From Alteromonadaceae bacterium M269 (GTDB taxonomy: Bacteria; Pseudomonadota; Gammaproteobacteria; Enterobacterales; Alteromonadaceae): a stretch of DNA of 64,000 bases. The stretch lies in the NCBI GenBank assembly GCA_004353515.1, contig SMNZ01000005.1, forward strand, positions 492,108 through 556,107, read 5' to 3'. The stretch's first letter is position 1. Each line of letters begins with the position of its first letter. Made by a program: the position numbers and the translations under genes. Under the pieces are notes generated by a model. The model ran no database searches, was not told the origin of the DNA, and saw nothing but the letters and a program-made list of their open reading frames with translations. This document shows positions 1-11,494 of the stretch, piece by piece.

Positions 1-1521
1 ATTCCAAAGTCACACCCAGGTGTTGAATTAGGTAATCGTCATGATCCTATGGGCGTGAGCTTCTATAACGGTACAACGCGTGGTGAGAATGTCTTTATTC
101 CAATGGACTTCATCATTGGTGGTCAAAAGAATATTGGTCGTGGTTGGCAAATGCTTGTGAGCTGCCTAGGTGCAGGTCGTGGTATTTCTCTACCAGCTAT
201 GGGTGTTGCGAGTGCGCAGTCAGCGTTTAAGTCGACAACCGAATACTCTTTCGTACGTGAGCAGTTTGGTGTACCTATCGGTCGCTTCGAAGGTATTCAA
301 GACAGATTGGCTGAGATCGCAGGTAAGACTTTCTTACTTGAATCAATGCGTGTTTTGACGACTGAAGGTTTGGGCATGGGCCTTAAGCCATCTGTTGTGA
401 CTGCGATGGCTAAGTACCACATGACAGAACTTGGTCGCGAAGTAACTGATGCTGCTATGGATATTCAAGCTGGTAAAGCAATCCAACGTGGTCCTAAGAA
501 CGTTCTGGCAAACAGCTATACAGCACAACCTATCGCTATCACGGTAGAAGGTGCGAACATACTAACGCGTAGTTTGATGATCTTCGGTCAAGGTACTATG
601 CGTTGTCATCCATACTTGAAAGATATGGTTGACCTTATTCATAGCAATGACAAAGGTGCCGATAGCGAGTTTAACTCCGTACTGATGAAAACCATTGGTT
701 TCAGTACTGCTAATGCGATTCGTAGTTTGGTTAATAGCTACCTACCATTCGTTGGTGGTGCAGATTCGAAACTGGCTGAAGTTAAGCCATTCGAGAAACG
801 CCTAAAAGCGTTGTCTTCTAAACTGGCTATTTTAGCTGACTTCTCACTCCTTGTTTTAGGTGGTGACTTGAAGAAAGCCGAGCTACTTTCTGCCAGACTA
901 GGTGACATGATGAGTTACCTCTATGCGTCGATGGCGACTATTCGTTATTACGAGCAGAAGGTGAGTGAAGAAAATCGTGAAGATGCACGTCCTTACTTCG
1001 AGTATGCTATTCGTTGGACATTATCTAAGACTGAGAAAGCGTTAGTCGACTTTATCAATAATTTCCCTCAAGGTGCGACACGTCGTTTGATGCGCGTACT
1101 AACAGGAACTTATACGTCGTCAACAAGCCATATTTCTGATGACTTGATTCGCGAATTGTCTGAAGCTTCGATGAAAGACACGCAGTTCAGACGCCAGATG
1201 TGTCACTTAGTTCGCTCAGTACCTGGCGACGGCTTTGATATCAATTTCCAAGCATTTGAAGCTAAGCACGCAGCCATGCCTCTTCTCCGTAAGATCCAGA
1301 AGATTTTACGCAAAGAGCCTATCGTACCTGCACCTTCGTTCGAATATGTTGTTGGTCAGCTTTTACAGAAAGGCAGCATAACAGCTGAAGAAGCAGAGCA
1401 AGTGCTTGATTATGATGCTAAACGTAAAGTATCTATCAATGTTGATGAATACACATTTGATATGGAGTTGACCACCGGTGAAGAATTTGAAGAGCCTTCT
1501 TTAACTTCTAGCGCGGCTTAA
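1..1521 (+). CDS. fadE: Acyl-CoA dehydrogenase FadE, 3' part (5' end outside window)
   Basis: The frame is open from base 1, so the gene begins upstream; 506 codons remain of a family that is usually about 750-820 residues. FadE carries out the first, FAD-dependent oxidation of fatty acyl-CoA in beta-oxidation. The visible part starts inside the acyl-CoA dehydrogenase middle domain (HPGVELGNRH, then NGTTRGENVFIP and IIGG), continues through GRGISLPA and REQFGVPIGRFEGIQ of the C-terminal helical domain, and ends with the FadE-specific C-terminal extension (DUF1974-like) that small acyl-CoA dehydrogenases lack. An internal ATG at 49 is not the start, because codons before it match the family. 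A strong terminator follows. Confidence 0.93.
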   Translation: MPKSHPGVELGNRHDPMGVSFYNGTTRGENVFIPMDFIIGGQKNIGRGWQMLVSCLGAGRGISLPAMGVASAQSAFKSTTEYSFVREQFGVPIGRFEGIQDRLAEIAGKTFLLESMRVLTTEGLGMGLKPSVVTAMAKYHMTELGREVTDAAMDIQAGKAIQRGPKNVLANSYTAQPIAITVEGANILTRSLMIFGQGTMRCHPYLKDMVDLIHSNDKGADSEFNSVLMKTIGFSTANAIRSLVNSYLPFVGGADSKLAEVKPFEKRLKALSSKLAILADFSLLVLGGDLKKAELLSARLGDMMSYLYASMATIRYYEQKVSEENREDARPYFEYAIRWTLSKTEKALVDFINNFPQGATRRLMRVLTGTYTSSTSHISDDLIRELSEASMKDTQFRRQMCHLVRSVPGDGFDINFQAFEAKHAAMPLLRKIQKILRKEPIVPAPSFEYVVGQLLQKGSITAEEAEQVLDYDAKRKVSINVDEYTFDMELTTGEEFEEPSLTSSAA

Positions 1522-1543
1522 CACCAAATCATATAGAAATAAT

Positions 1544-1571
1544 AAATGGCGGGTATCATCCCGCCATTTTT
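1544..1571 (+). terminator. Rho-independent terminator of fadE
   Basis: A perfect 10-bp stem, AAATGGCGGG (1544-1553) with CCCGCCATTT (1560-1569), encloses a 6-nt loop and runs into a T-rich stretch. It lies 23 bp after the fadE stop codon. Confidence 0.9.
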
Positions 1572-1890
1572 GTATCTGGTTGTTTAAGGTCAACAAACGC
1601 TAGGTTTTACTATCTGGAATACGCTTAAATTGTTAGACCTTTATATTTCTGGACATAACTAAAAATAACCGGTTCTTTGTATAATTTTTTTACAAATATC
1701 CCCTCTTCAACTACTGTTAAGTTACTGCTTTAACAAGAGCAAGTTGGCTTATATTGAGCGGCGGCACACTAGAAGTTAATAGGCTCTAAACACTACCTAC
1801 CCTGTACCAATATTAAGGTGATATGACCTCGCTAAGGATTAAACATATTTTTAATGATAATAACATTACAGTATGTGAGCACTTGCTTTC
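1572..1890. other. Intergenic region upstream of the sensor kinase
   Basis: No credible ORF. A TATAAT hexamer sits at 1680-1685, flanked by a small inverted repeat (TTTGTA 1676-1681, TACAAA 1691-1696), but no -35 element is correctly spaced, so a promoter is only possible. Nothing else recognised. Confidence 0.35.
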
Positions 1891-4800
1891 ATGAAGAAAG
1901 AAAACACTAAGACATCCATTTCGCTCAGCCTACAGTTACCTGCTGCTGCGTTTATATGGTCTCTTGTTGTTGCTCTAGGGGTAGGGCTGACTTTTTCTGC
2001 GGAGAACAAACGTATACTTTTGGCAGAGCAGCTCAATGATCTGCGAGCTGAAACTCGTTTAATTAAGCCGCTTATTACCGACCTTTATGATATTGCGGCA
2101 AAAAATACGCTTTATCTAAGTCGCTCTCCAGGTATTCCTACACTGATGGATACTGCACTGTTAGGTGATGAAGACGGTTTCAAGCGCTGGCATGCGGGTT
2201 TAAGTCGGGTCTATGAGGAGTTCCTTCGTACGAATGACTTTTTTGAGAGTGTGGTTATCAATGATTTTGATGGGAACATTCTCGTTAAAGTTTCTAAAGA
2301 CGAGCCATACGTTGGACCGATGACGCGCCCCGATGGGCAGTTTGTTCAAACAGAGAATATTGAGCTCTATAACAAAGTAGTTAAAGCCGGGCGGGATGAT
2401 GTTCTGTTTTACGGAGTTGGTCTTGAACGAAAAGACGGCGCATTTGTCGAGCCTTTGAAATCCACGCTATCTGCATCAACGGCCATATTCGAAGCCCAAA
2501 CCAATCGTATATTAGGGACTTTAGAGTTACAGATAAATTTTGGAAGACTCGTTCGGTTTTTGGCAGAAACCAATACGCCCAATGTATCTGTTTATCTCGC
2601 GAGTTCGAATGGTGATTACATCATTCACCCCGATATTGATCATATTGATTTACTCCAACAACCCAGTGGTCAGAAGCTTCAGGGGGATTTTCTATTCTTA
2701 CAACGAGTCATTGAACAACGTGTGAAAGAGTTTGAAACACAGGCGTTGCTTGACCTTGGCGAGTCGAACGTTGTTGGACGTTACGAGTTGATTACCCTCG
2801 ATCACTATGGTGAGAATTCAACGATGCACTTGTTCTTCAAATTAAACGAAGACAATTATTTGTCAGCGTTAGAAGAGCTGCGTTACCGGAGTTTTGTGCT
2901 CGCTGTGATATTGGCATTTTCTGCTCTGTTGCTCTCTTTTTGGGGAGCTCGACGTTTGACTAAGCCATTGTCTGATATTCAGCAAGGTATTGCTGATTAT
3001 GAAAAAACAGGTGAAGTTCACGACCTGCCTCTGAATAACCGCACTGAGATTGGCTCACTTGCGAACAGCTTCCAGAAGATGGCGGAGACATTACATCAGC
3101 AATCTAAGATGAAAGACGAGATTACCGCGAAAGCAGAAGAGCTCTCATCCCGTTTGGAGTTTGCACTGCAAGCACCGGGTATTGGTGTTTGGGATTACGA
3201 TGTGTCGTCGGGAGTTTCATTGTGGGATAAACGTATGTTCGCTATTTTTGGTAGCGATGATAAGGAATATAAAGATCCACTCGTTTTGTGGCGCAAACGG
3301 ATCCACCCGGAAGACTTTAAGCGTGTAATCACTGCGTTGAACGATGTCGATGAAAATACCAAAGACTTTAATCTCACTTTTAGATTGTTGATGCCTTCAG
3401 GGGATATCCGACATTTAGACACAGATACAAAAGTGATATGCGATGAAAGTCATAAGCCTGTCCGTTTGCTCGGCACTGTTGCGGATGTGACAGAAAGGCG
3501 CAAGCTGGAGTTTGAGCGAGAAGGAGCGCTCAAAGTCGCGCGCGACTCTGCCAGAGCGAAGTCTGACTTTTTGGCTACCATGAGCCACGAAATCAGGACA
3601 CCCATGAATGGTGTTTTGGGGATGCTTAGGATCCTGAAGAGAGACAAGTTAACCAAAAGCCAACAACGTAATGTTAATTTGGCCATTTCTAGTGCGGATT
3701 CTCTGCTGTTGCTCATTAACGATATATTGGATTTCTCTAAGGTCGACGCAGGCTTTCTGGAGATTGAAAAAATCGATTTCGATTTACGCCGATTAATTAA
3801 TGAGTTGAAGCATTCTTTCGAAGCTCGTGTTCAGGAAAAGGGGCTTGAGCTTATTGTCGACATTAATGCGCCTGATGACACCATGATGGTGGGAGACCCT
3901 GGGCGTATAAGGCAAGTTATTACCAATTTAATGGGAAATGCGATTAAGTTTACGGAAAGAGGGCATATCTGGATTAGTGCGAGCTTAACCCTCGACGAAA
4001 CAACGCCTCAACGTTGGATTTTGACTTGCTCGGTAAGAGATTCGGGTATTGGTATCCCTCCTGAAAAAATTGAAAAGCTGTTCGACCCTTTTACGCAGGT
4101 GGATGTTTCAACAACGCGCAAATACGGTGGAACCGGTTTAGGGTTGGCTATCGTTAAAAAACTTGTTGGTTTGATGAAAGGGCAGATAACGGTAAACAGC
4201 GAAATAAACTCTGGTAGCTGCTTTGAATTCAAACTGCCACTGCGCAAGAGTTCTCTATCTAAATCTTTGGTGATAGTGAATGAAGATGAATCATCACGTG
4301 CTTATTGGGTTGATCCCCTACCTCGAATCTTGCTTGTTGAAGATAACAGTATTAATCAGGAAGTTGCTTTAGGCTTGCTTAAGAGTTTCGGGCTGGAGGC
4401 TGATGTTGCTGCCGACGGCGAAATAGCCTGGGAAAAGTTAAAACAAGCAAAAGAGACAACGCCATTTGATTTGGTATTTATGGATTGTCAGATGCCTGTG
4501 CTCGACGGCTACGAAGCAACTAAACGTATCAGACAAGGCTATCAAGGCATAGACGGGAGCGATATACCCATTATCGCCATGACAGCGAATGCGATTAAAG
4601 GCGACCGAGAACTTTGTCTGCAAATAGGCATGGACGATTATCTTAGCAAGCCAATCGACTTTAGTGAGCTTGAAGTCGTATTAGTTAAATGGCTTAAAGT
4701 TCCACCAAATTATCAAGGAAAAGATGGCAAAACTAATAGTGAAGAGGATATCGAAAATAGCCACTCTATCGACTCGCCTAACGTTGAAATTGTTGAGCTA

Positions 4801-5163
4801 AGCGATAGCTTTTGGGAAGAAGAGGCTCCATTGTGGAATAGGGATATTTTCGGAAAGAATATCGGATTTAGTGAAACCTTTGGTAAACGGTTGGCACAGA
4901 TCTTTATCGATGACTCACCTAAAGATGTCACGAATTTAAAAGCAACTTTGAGTGCTCAGGATTTTGAAGAACTCGGAAAAGTGGCGCATAAACTTAAAGG
5001 TTCGTGTGTCAGTATGGGATCTGAACGACTAAGAGATATTTGTTTGCAGCTGGAAAAGAAAAGCCTCTCACTTCAAGAGGCTTCTGATCTTGTTGCTAGC
5101 TTTGAGCGAAACTACCAAGATTTCATTGACGAGCTTATGCAATATTGTCAAAAAAGTGATTAG
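1891..5163 (+). CDS. Hybrid sensor histidine kinase (sensor-HAMP-PAS-HisKA-HATPase-REC-HPt)
   Basis: A 1090-residue membrane phosphorelay protein with BarA-like architecture. TM1 is near residues 17-36, an extracytoplasmic sensor region of about 290 residues follows, then TM2 near 330-350 and a HAMP segment. A PAS domain (about 425-545, with the GVWDYD motif) precedes HisKA with [10 protein letters not shown] (phospho-accepting His566), a HATPase domain with [12 protein letters not shown], a receiver domain (VEDNSINQ, phospho-acceptor Asp865 in MDCQMP) and a C-terminal HPt domain (AHKLKGS, His1033). All catalytic residues are present. No cognate response regulator gene is adjacent, so the output is unknown. 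The start lacks an obvious Shine-Dalgarno sequence. Its stop overlaps the malic enzyme stop. Confidence 0.93.
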   Translation: MKKENTKTSISLSLQLPAAAFIWSLVVALGVGLTFSAENKRILLAEQLNDLRAETRLIKPLITDLYDIAAKNTLYLSRSPGIPTLMDTALLGDEDGFKRWHAGLSRVYEEFLRTNDFFESVVINDFDGNILVKVSKDEPYVGPMTRPDGQFVQTENIELYNKVVKAGRDDVLFYGVGLERKDGAFVEPLKSTLSASTAIFEAQTNRILGTLELQINFGRLVRFLAETNTPNVSVYLASSNGDYIIHPDIDHIDLLQQPSGQKLQGDFLFLQRVIEQRVKEFETQALLDLGESNVVGRYELITLDHYGENSTMHLFFKLNEDNYLSALEELRYRSFVLAVILAFSALLLSFWGARRLTKPLSDIQQGIADYEKTGEVHDLPLNNRTEIGSLANSFQKMAETLHQQSKMKDEITAKAEELSSRLEFALQAPGIGVWDYDVSSGVSLWDKRMFAIFGSDDKEYKDPLVLWRKRIHPEDFKRVITALNDVDENTKDFNLTFRLLMPSGDIRHLDTDTKVICDESHKPVRLLGTVADVTERRKLEFEREGALKVARDSARAKSDFLATMSHEIRTPMNGVLGMLRILKRDKLTKSQQRNVNLAISSADSLLLLINDILDFSKVDAGFLEIEKIDFDLRRLINELKHSFEARVQEKGLELIVDINAPDDTMMVGDPGRIRQVITNLMGNAIKFTERGHIWISASLTLDETTPQRWILTCSVRDSGIGIPPEKIEKLFDPFTQVDVSTTRKYGGTGLGLAIVKKLVGLMKGQITVNSEINSGSCFEFKLPLRKSSLSKSLVIVNEDESSRAYWVDPLPRILLVEDNSINQEVALGLLKSFGLEADVAADGEIAWEKLKQAKETTPFDLVFMDCQMPVLDGYEATKRIRQGYQGIDGSDIPIIAMTANAIKGDRELCLQIGMDDYLSKPIDFSELEVVLVKWLKVPPNYQGKDGKTNSEEDIENSHSIDSPNVEIVELSDSFWEEEAPLWNRDIFGKNIGFSETFGKRLAQIFIDDSPKDVTNLKATLSAQDFEELGKVAHKLKGSCVSMGSERLRDICLQLEKKSLSLQEASDLVASFERNYQDFIDELMQYCQKSD

Positions 5164-6842
5164 TGGCTTATTCGCTTGTAGTCGCGGTAAGCCGGTTTCC
5201 AGAAGTTCTTTTCAATTTTCTGAAGTAGTTGTTCATCAGTGAGTTCTAATGCAAAACCCTGCTCCATCGCTAACTTACCAACAGCAAAAGCAATTTTCTT
5301 ACTTAAGTCTGCGATTTCAGTTAATGGAGGTAACAAATGTGATGAGCCATTAGCTGTAGATTCATTGGCTAAAGTTTCACTAGCAATCATCATCATTTCA
5401 TCCGTAATACGACTTGCATTACTCGACAGTATGCCTAAACCGATACCAGGGAAGATATAAGAGTTGTTACATTGGGCGACGGGATAGGTTTTCCCTTTAT
5501 ATTCAACCGGATCAAAAGGGCTACCTGTGGCAATAATTACCTTGCCATCTGTCCATTCAATCACCTGTTCTGGTCTAGCTTCGACTTGTCTCGATGGGTT
5601 ACTGAGTGGGAATACGATAGGCACTTCACAGCCTTTTTGCATCGCTTTAATAATAGACTCGGTAAACAGGCCAGATTGACCAGAGACACCGATAAGGACA
5701 GTCGGTTTCGCGCAGTGAATGACATCAAGCAGTGAAGGGGCTTCGCCACTAAAACTCCACTCAGATAGGTCATCAGCATTCTGTGCAAGTTTTTGTTGGA
5801 AATCTCTTAAGTCCTTCATTCCGTTCATGACAAGGCCATGACGATCAATCATGAAAATTTGCTTGCGAGCTTGTTCATCTGATAAGCCTTCGGCGCGCAT
5901 GTGACTAACAATCTGTTCTGCAATACCACAGCCAGCGGAGCCAGCTCCAACAAAGACGACTTTTTGATCTTTCAGCTCGGCTTGTTTTTGTCGACAAGCA
6001 GCAAGTATGGTACCGACAGTGACTGCTGCGGTGCCTTGAATGTCATCGTTAAAGCAGCAGATGCGATTACGGTATCGATTCAACAGCGGCATGGCATTGG
6101 GCTGGGCAAAGTCTTCAAACTGCAACATCACCTTAGGCCAACGGCGCTCAATAGCCGTAATAAATAACTCTAAGAATTCATCGTACTCTTCTTGAGAGAT
6201 ACGCTTATGACGCGAGCCCATATACATAGGGTCGTTCAATAGTTTCTCGTTATTTGTACCGACGTCCAACATAACAGGGAGTGTGTAAGCTGGGCTTATC
6301 CCGCCACAGGCTGTGTAGAGTGAGAGCTTACCTATTGGAATACCCATACCACCTATCCCTTGATCGCCAAGGCCTAAAATGCGCTCACCGTCAGTGACCA
6401 CAATAACTTTCACTTTTTGTTTGGTTGCGTTGCGCAGAATATCGTCTATCTGATGCCTTTCAGAATAAGCGATGAAGAGGCCTCGGTTACTTCTGTATAT
6501 GTCTGAGAACTTCTCACAGGCTTCGCCCACAATAGGGGTGTAGATAATAGGCATCATCTCTTCTAGGTGCGCTTGCACCAAACGATGGAACAGCGTTTCG
6601 TTCGAATCTTGTATCGCCCTAAGATAGATATGCTTGTTGATTGCTTCATCAAAACTAGAATATTGCATATAAGCGCGCTCAACTTGCTCTTCAATAGACT
6701 CATATCTTGGAGGGATAAGTCCAGTAAGGTTGAAGCTGACACGTTCTTCTGGACTGAAAGCACTTCCTTTATTGAGAAGCGGAGTCTCTAAAAGTGTTGG
6801 GCCAGAATAAGAAGTATAGAGTGGGCGTTTTGATTGGCTCAT
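5160..6842 (-). CDS. maeA: NAD-dependent malic enzyme
   Basis: Decarboxylates L-malate to pyruvate with NAD+ reduction. The 560 residues match the length of E. coli MaeA, with recognisable blocks in order: [21 protein letters not shown] near the N-terminus, [37 protein letters not shown] and the dinucleotide-binding [15 protein letters not shown] chose the ATG at 6842 (MSQSKRPLY) because family similarity begins there; the frame stays open 26 codons further upstream but that extension looks unrelated. Convergent with the histidine kinase gene with a 4-bp overlap (5160-5163). It lies downstream of mrcA on the same strand, 256 bp away, so it probably has its own promoter. Confidence 0.93.
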   Translation of the reverse strand: MSQSKRPLYTSYSGPTLLETPLLNKGSAFSPEERVSFNLTGLIPPRYESIEEQVERAYMQYSSFDEAINKHIYLRAIQDSNETLFHRLVQAHLEEMMPIIYTPIVGEACEKFSDIYRSNRGLFIAYSERHQIDDILRNATKQKVKVIVVTDGERILGLGDQGIGGMGIPIGKLSLYTACGGISPAYTLPVMLDVGTNNEKLLNDPMYMGSRHKRISQEEYDEFLELFITAIERRWPKVMLQFEDFAQPNAMPLLNRYRNRICCFNDDIQGTAAVTVGTILAACRQKQAELKDQKVVFVGAGSAGCGIAEQIVSHMRAEGLSDEQARKQIFMIDRHGLVMNGMKDLRDFQQKLAQNADDLSEWSFSGEAPSLLDVIHCAKPTVLIGVSGQSGLFTESIIKAMQKGCEVPIVFPLSNPSRQVEARPEQVIEWTDGKVIIATGSPFDPVEYKGKTYPVAQCNNSYIFPGIGLGILSSNASRITDEMMMIASETLANESTANGSSHLLPPLTEIADLSKKIAFAVGKLAMEQGFALELTDEQLLQKIEKNFWKPAYRDYKRISH

Positions 6843-7098
6843 ATAATAGCAACTGTGTTGGAAGTACTTAAAATATAAGCTTAACGTGAATTGGTATAGA
6901 TGCCGAGAGGCAAACACCATAAAGTGTTGAATGTACCAACAAATAATTGGCAGATAAGACCAGTCAGAGCAAAAATAAGGCGAATGCTATAGCTTTGGCT
7001 TATTTAGCTATAACGAAGGCTTATTTAGTCGCCATTTTCCAACATGCGAAGTTGTTGGTTTTTTCTGTTCTGGGCAAATATATGGTAGCTAACTGGCC

Positions 7099-9732
7099 CT
7101 AAAAAATTTCTTCTTCTTCGCCTTGTTCATCCGTTTTGGTTTCAGATAAATCGATGATTTCATCTTCTCTGACATATTCCGTCGGTTCAGTTCCTTTGAT
7201 AAAGAACTCAAAGAGAGAGGTATGATCGGTACGGTTGGTTAGCTTGCCTGTTCCACGATCAATTCTGACCTTAACGACATCTGTGGGAATCGGTCTGCTA
7301 GCTTCTGGTTGATCTTCAAGTGCTTTTTTCATAAAGCGTATCCAGGCGGGTTGAGCTGTTGTCGCACCTTCTTCAGAAATAATGCCATTTCCTATCCAGT
7401 TGAATCTGGGGTTGCGGTTAACAATGTTCTGATTACGAGTTACACGACCTAGCGCTCTTCCTACGTCATCAAACCCAACCCAGGCTGTTGCAACTAATCC
7501 ACCGCCGAAACCACTAAACCAAGTGTCTCTAGAGTCATTTGTTGTTCCAGTTTTCCCGTAGAGATCATTACGCTGCAAGATGTTGCGAGCGCGCCATCCT
7601 GTACCAACCCAATAAGTTTTCTTGGATGTACTGCCATTTCCTCGCATTGCAGTGCGCATCATCTCGCTGACTAAGAATGCATTCTGAGGAGAGATTACTT
7701 GCTCAGCAATAGGTGGTGTTTCTATGATGTTTGAGCTAGGTAGGTCATCTAAGGATTGACTAGACCTCAAAGGTATTTGGTTAGATGCAGTTAAACAGTT
7801 GTTGCAAGCAATAGCAGGGTTAGCCTGCCAGACCAAATTACCTGCATCAGATTCAATACGTTCAATATAGAAAGGTTGTACGCCATAACCTCCATTCGCA
7901 ATCGCGGCATAGCCTGTGACGACCTCTAATGGTGTAAAGGATGGTGAGCCAATAGATATTGACTCATCGCGTTGTACTTCTGTTCTATCAAAACCGAATC
8001 GACTCAGTTGATTGATAAAAGTGTCTATTCCTATACCTCGCAATAAGCGTATAGCCACAACGTTTTTAGAACGGCCCAAAGCAACACGCATGCGGATAGG
8101 ACCATCATATTCTGCTGGAGAGTTTTCTGGTCTCCAAGCGTTACCCGAGCCTCTGTCCCACTGGTTGATTGGAGCGTCGTTAATAATGCTGGCTATGGTG
8201 TAATCATTTTCTAATGCCGCTGAATATAAAAAGGGTTTTATATTTGAGCCAACCTGACGTTTCGCTTGAGTTGCGCGGTTGAATTGGCTTTGCTCAAAAC
8301 TATATCCACCAACAATAGCTCGTACAGCACCATTTTCTGGATCCAGAGCTACAAAAGCACCTGCTACATTCGGCAACTGGGATAAGTGCCATTGATTATC
8401 ATCCATGCGCTGACGAGCCCAGACATGCTGTCCTACTGAAACAATATCTGCTGCATTTTTGGGTATAGGGCCTTGGCGTGAGTCACTGATATAAGGACGC
8501 GCCCAATCCATGCCATCCCAATAAATTGTCTGGTACCCGTGATCCACAGTGAATACTTGGATATCTTTCTCATTAACAGCCGTAACAATAGCGCCTTGGA
8601 TTGGTGGATAGTTTGGGTGTGCGTTTAAGTACGCAACCATCTGTTCTTCTGTCCAAGGCTCATCGACGTCCTCTTCAATAACTTCTTCTGGGATTGTCGG
8701 TGTTGTTGTATCAGATTCCGTCAGTTCCGCTTTGAGGAACTCTGGCTCAGGGCCTTTCCATAATTGCTCAATGGCACCACGGTAACCGTGACGTTCGTCA
8801 TAGTCATGTAAGTTCTGAGCCACAGCCTGTTGTGCGGCAATTTGAAGATTAGATGGTACGGTCGCGTAGACTTGGAAACCTTCAGTTTCAGCACGTTCTT
8901 TGCCATACCTGTCTATCATTTCTTGATAGATTAGGTCCGCGAGATAAGGTGCATGAATTTCTATCTCCGCACCATGCTTACTAGCTGTGACTGGCTCATT
9001 GGCGGCTTCGTCGAACTGCTCCCGAGTAATGTAATTCTCATCCAACATACGTAACAAAACGACTCTACGCCTTTCCTTTGCTCTTTGAGGTCTTGATATT
9101 GGATTGAGTGTTGAAGGCGCTTTGTTAATACCCGCGATAGTCGCCATTTGAGCCAAGGTCAGCTCATTTATTTCTTTCCCATAATAAACCTGAGCGGCTG
9201 CACCTACGCCAAATGCTCTGTGCCCAAGTTCGTTTTTATTTAGGTACAGTTCTAGTATTTCTTCTTTAGTGAGAAGGCGCTCCATATGCAGCGCAATAAA
9301 GATCTCTTTGATCTTGCGAATATAAGTTTTATCTCTTGTCAGGAAGAAACCACGCGCGAGCTGCATAGAAAGCGTACTTGCGCCCTGTTGCTTTTCACCT
9401 GTAAGGATAAGATTAATCGCTGCGCGAGTAATGCCGATAGGGTCGATGCCGGGGTGATCGTAAAAACGACTATCTTCAGTGGCAATAACCGCTTGTTGTA
9501 ATTCGATAGGTATATCTTTAAGCGATAATGGAATACGTTTTTTAACACCAAATTGAGAGATCAGCTTGCCATCTTGAGAATAGATCTTCATCGGAGTTTG
9601 TAATCGAACATCTTTTAAAACGTCGACGCTAGGAAGACTCGGTTTGAGATAGAAATATATGCCGATTAAGGTCACCAAGCCAAGTAGCATGGTACCGAGA
9701 GTGACGTAAATTAAAGGCTTTATATATTTCAC
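7099..9732 (-). CDS. mrcA: Penicillin-binding protein 1A (transglycosylase/transpeptidase)
   Basis: A class A PBP of 877 residues that polymerises and cross-links peptidoglycan. Seen: an N-terminal membrane anchor (about residues 7-28), the GT51 domain with ATEDSRFYDH (catalytic Glu86), ASTLSMQLAR and the LNKNELGH/AFGVGAAAQVYYGK blocks, a PBP1A-type OB region in the middle, and the transpeptidase domain with SxxK (GSNIKPF, Ser496), SKN, and KTGTTND (Lys727). Its divergent neighbour is the pilM operon, the usual ponA/mrcA-pilM arrangement of gammaproteobacteria. The C-terminus is acidic. Start ATG at 9732 fits the short cytoplasmic tail before the anchor. Confidence 0.95.
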   Translation of the reverse strand: MKYIKPLIYVTLGTMLLGLVTLIGIYFYLKPSLPSVDVLKDVRLQTPMKIYSQDGKLISQFGVKKRIPLSLKDIPIELQQAVIATEDSRFYDHPGIDPIGITRAAINLILTGEKQQGASTLSMQLARGFFLTRDKTYIRKIKEIFIALHMERLLTKEEILELYLNKNELGHRAFGVGAAAQVYYGKEINELTLAQMATIAGINKAPSTLNPISRPQRAKERRRVVLLRMLDENYITREQFDEAANEPVTASKHGAEIEIHAPYLADLIYQEMIDRYGKERAETEGFQVYATVPSNLQIAAQQAVAQNLHDYDERHGYRGAIEQLWKGPEPEFLKAELTESDTTTPTIPEEVIEEDVDEPWTEEQMVAYLNAHPNYPPIQGAIVTAVNEKDIQVFTVDHGYQTIYWDGMDWARPYISDSRQGPIPKNAADIVSVGQHVWARQRMDDNQWHLSQLPNVAGAFVALDPENGAVRAIVGGYSFEQSQFNRATQAKRQVGSNIKPFLYSAALENDYTIASIINDAPINQWDRGSGNAWRPENSPAEYDGPIRMRVALGRSKNVVAIRLLRGIGIDTFINQLSRFGFDRTEVQRDESISIGSPSFTPLEVVTGYAAIANGGYGVQPFYIERIESDAGNLVWQANPAIACNNCLTASNQIPLRSSQSLDDLPSSNIIETPPIAEQVISPQNAFLVSEMMRTAMRGNGSTSKKTYWVGTGWRARNILQRNDLYGKTGTTNDSRDTWFSGFGGGLVATAWVGFDDVGRALGRVTRNQNIVNRNPRFNWIGNGIISEEGATTAQPAWIRFMKKALEDQPEASRPIPTDVVKVRIDRGTGKLTNRTDHTSLFEFFIKGTEPTEYVREDEIIDLSETKTDEQGEEEEIF

Positions 9733-10420
9733 AAGATGTATATTAATAGGTTCGTTTTACTAAAATTGTCTACATTCTATCATTTATCGACCAGTTTTCA
9801 TTATCTACAATGATACAAAGGTTTTCATTCAGGTTGCGTTGTAGTCTTTGCCTTTAACCCACTAGCGCGTGTTGATCTCAACAGCCGCTTCCTGTTAATA
9901 GATGCAAGGCTTATTTAATACAGAGTCCATAAAGCTTTCTTAGTTTCCAAAACTTACGATTTTTGCTCAAAAGCCTACGATTGCTTGCGAAAGTGTATAA
10001 AATCTTAACTCTTTGCCATACTTACCAAATTCCATACTCCTGTTAGATTTATTCAGGACGTATTGGAATACTGAGATTTTGAACGCCAGAAGGATAGATA
10101 TTGACTTAGAGGTGGCTTTGCCGCGCTCATTAGAAGTGTTTTATCTGTGAATATGGTCATGTATATCCTTACTGACAACGTTGAGATTTGTCGTGTCAGT
10201 AACGGCAACTTTGAGTGATTTTTAGGTATTAAATTTTATATTCTTTGGTATTGGCCGATATTACTAACATCGCGATTTTTAAGCGTTTATTGCGATATCG
10301 GGCAAAACTGTACAGGAATTACTTATTTTTATACCTATGTACAACTAATAGAACTATTAAATTTTAAAAAACAAGTAATAATGTCATTCTCGGTCATTAA
10401 GTGACTAACTGGAATAATGT
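9733..10420. other. 688-bp divergent intergenic region, mrcA / pilM
   Basis: No ORF above background. It must hold the promoters for mrcA (left) and pilM (right), though no clean -35/-10 pair stands out. Two inverted repeats are visible: an imperfect one at 10029-10069 (ATTCCATAC...CCTG against CAGG...GTATTGGAAT), and a longer stem at 10251-10305 in which TTGGCCGATAT pairs with ATATCGGGCAA (one mismatch) around an inner ATCGC/GCGAT stem. Their role is unknown. Confidence 0.5.
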
Positions 10421-11494
10421 GTGATAGCTGATCTATTTAAGAAAAAAGTACCGCAGCTCTTAGGCTTAGACATAGGCTCTCGTTATGTTAAAGCCGTATT
10501 ACTAAGCAAAGAAGGCGAGCAATATGTTTTGCAGGACTTTGCATGTGAAGCTATTACAGGAAACGCTTTTGTTGAAAGAGAAATTAAAGATTTCGAACCA
10601 GTTAGTAATGCACTTAAGAAAATAAAGAAAAGCCTTAAGATTAAAAAGAAGCCTGTTGCGGCTGGTGTCTCAGGTACGTCAGTGCTAACAAAGGTTGTTT
10701 ATATGGATCCGGGCCAAACGGATCACGAGTTAGAAGGTCAGATTGAAATCGAAGCAGATAGTCTGATTCCTTACCCACTAGAAGAAGTTTACCTCGACTT
10801 TGAAGAACTCGGCGAAAGCATGACACACGTAGGTAAAGTCGATGTTTTGCTAAGTGCCGCGCACAGAGATTTAGTCGATAGCCGTATCACCCTGTTAAGA
10901 GAAGTAGAGTTTGAACCAAAGTTGATGGATATTGAGGGGTACGCCTTAGGTAATGCTATGTCGACTTTTATGCCATCAACTATTACTAATCGTGACATTT
11001 ATTGTTGCATCAATATTGGCGCTAGCCAGCTACAAATCACCGTTATAGAAAATGATGCGGTGACTTACAGCAAAGAGCATCAATTTGGCTCTGACATGTT
11101 GGTACAAGACCTTGCCATGATGAATGGTATGGATCGCGACGAGATTGATCGTCAATTAATTAGTGGGAATTTGCCAGAAGGTTGGAAAGAGCATAACTAC
11201 CCTCCTTTCTTGGCTAATTTGCAGCAAAGTGTCAGTCGTGCTTTACAGACGTATGTCTCGACGACGCAGAAAAATCGACCTGAAATCATTTATTTGTCTG
11301 GCGGTATCGCTAACTTGGATGGGCTCAGTGAAGACCTTTCGACAGATTTATCCATGACAGTTGAGTTATTTGATCCATTCTCAGAAATGAAGATCAGCGA
11401 AAAAGCGCTTTCTAAAAATATCCAGGATTTTGCACCACAGTTGGCAATTGCAGCAGGTTTAGCGAGCAGAGGATTCAATCCATGGCATCTATAA
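10421..11494 (+). CDS. pilM: Type IV pilus assembly ATPase-like protein PilM
   Basis: Actin-like cytoplasmic protein of the type IV pilus alignment complex; it binds the N-terminal tail of PilN. The 357 residues carry an actin-fold phosphate-1 loop (LGLDIGSRYVKAVLL), a second loop (INIGASQLQITV) and LSGGIANLDG near the C-terminus, the PilM/FtsA-like pattern. Start is GTG at 10421, with GGA seven bases upstream; ATG at 10417 is out of frame and closes at once. First gene of a tightly overlapping operon; its stop lies 13 bp inside pilN. Confidence 0.95.
   Translation: MIADLFKKKVPQLLGLDIGSRYVKAVLLSKEGEQYVLQDFACEAITGNAFVEREIKDFEPVSNALKKIKKSLKIKKKPVAAGVSGTSVLTKVVYMDPGQTDHELEGQIEIEADSLIPYPLEEVYLDFEELGESMTHVGKVDVLLSAAHRDLVDSRITLLREVEFEPKLMDIEGYALGNAMSTFMPSTITNRDIYCCINIGASQLQITVIENDAVTYSKEHQFGSDMLVQDLAMMNGMDRDEIDRQLISGNLPEGWKEHNYPPFLANLQQSVSRALQTYVSTTQKNRPEIIYLSGGIANLDGLSEDLSTDLSMTVELFDPFSEMKISEKALSKNIQDFAPQLAIAAGLASRGFNPWHL

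Noticed and set aside
6843..6920. Upstream extension of malic enzyme to 6920
   Set aside because: The 26 extra residues are hydrophobic/aromatic and unlike the family N-terminus, which begins at the ATG at 6842.
6988..7012. Inverted repeat TATAGCT/AGCTATA between mrcA and maeA as a terminator
   Set aside because: AT-rich seven-base arms, an 11-nt loop and no T run; stability looks too low.
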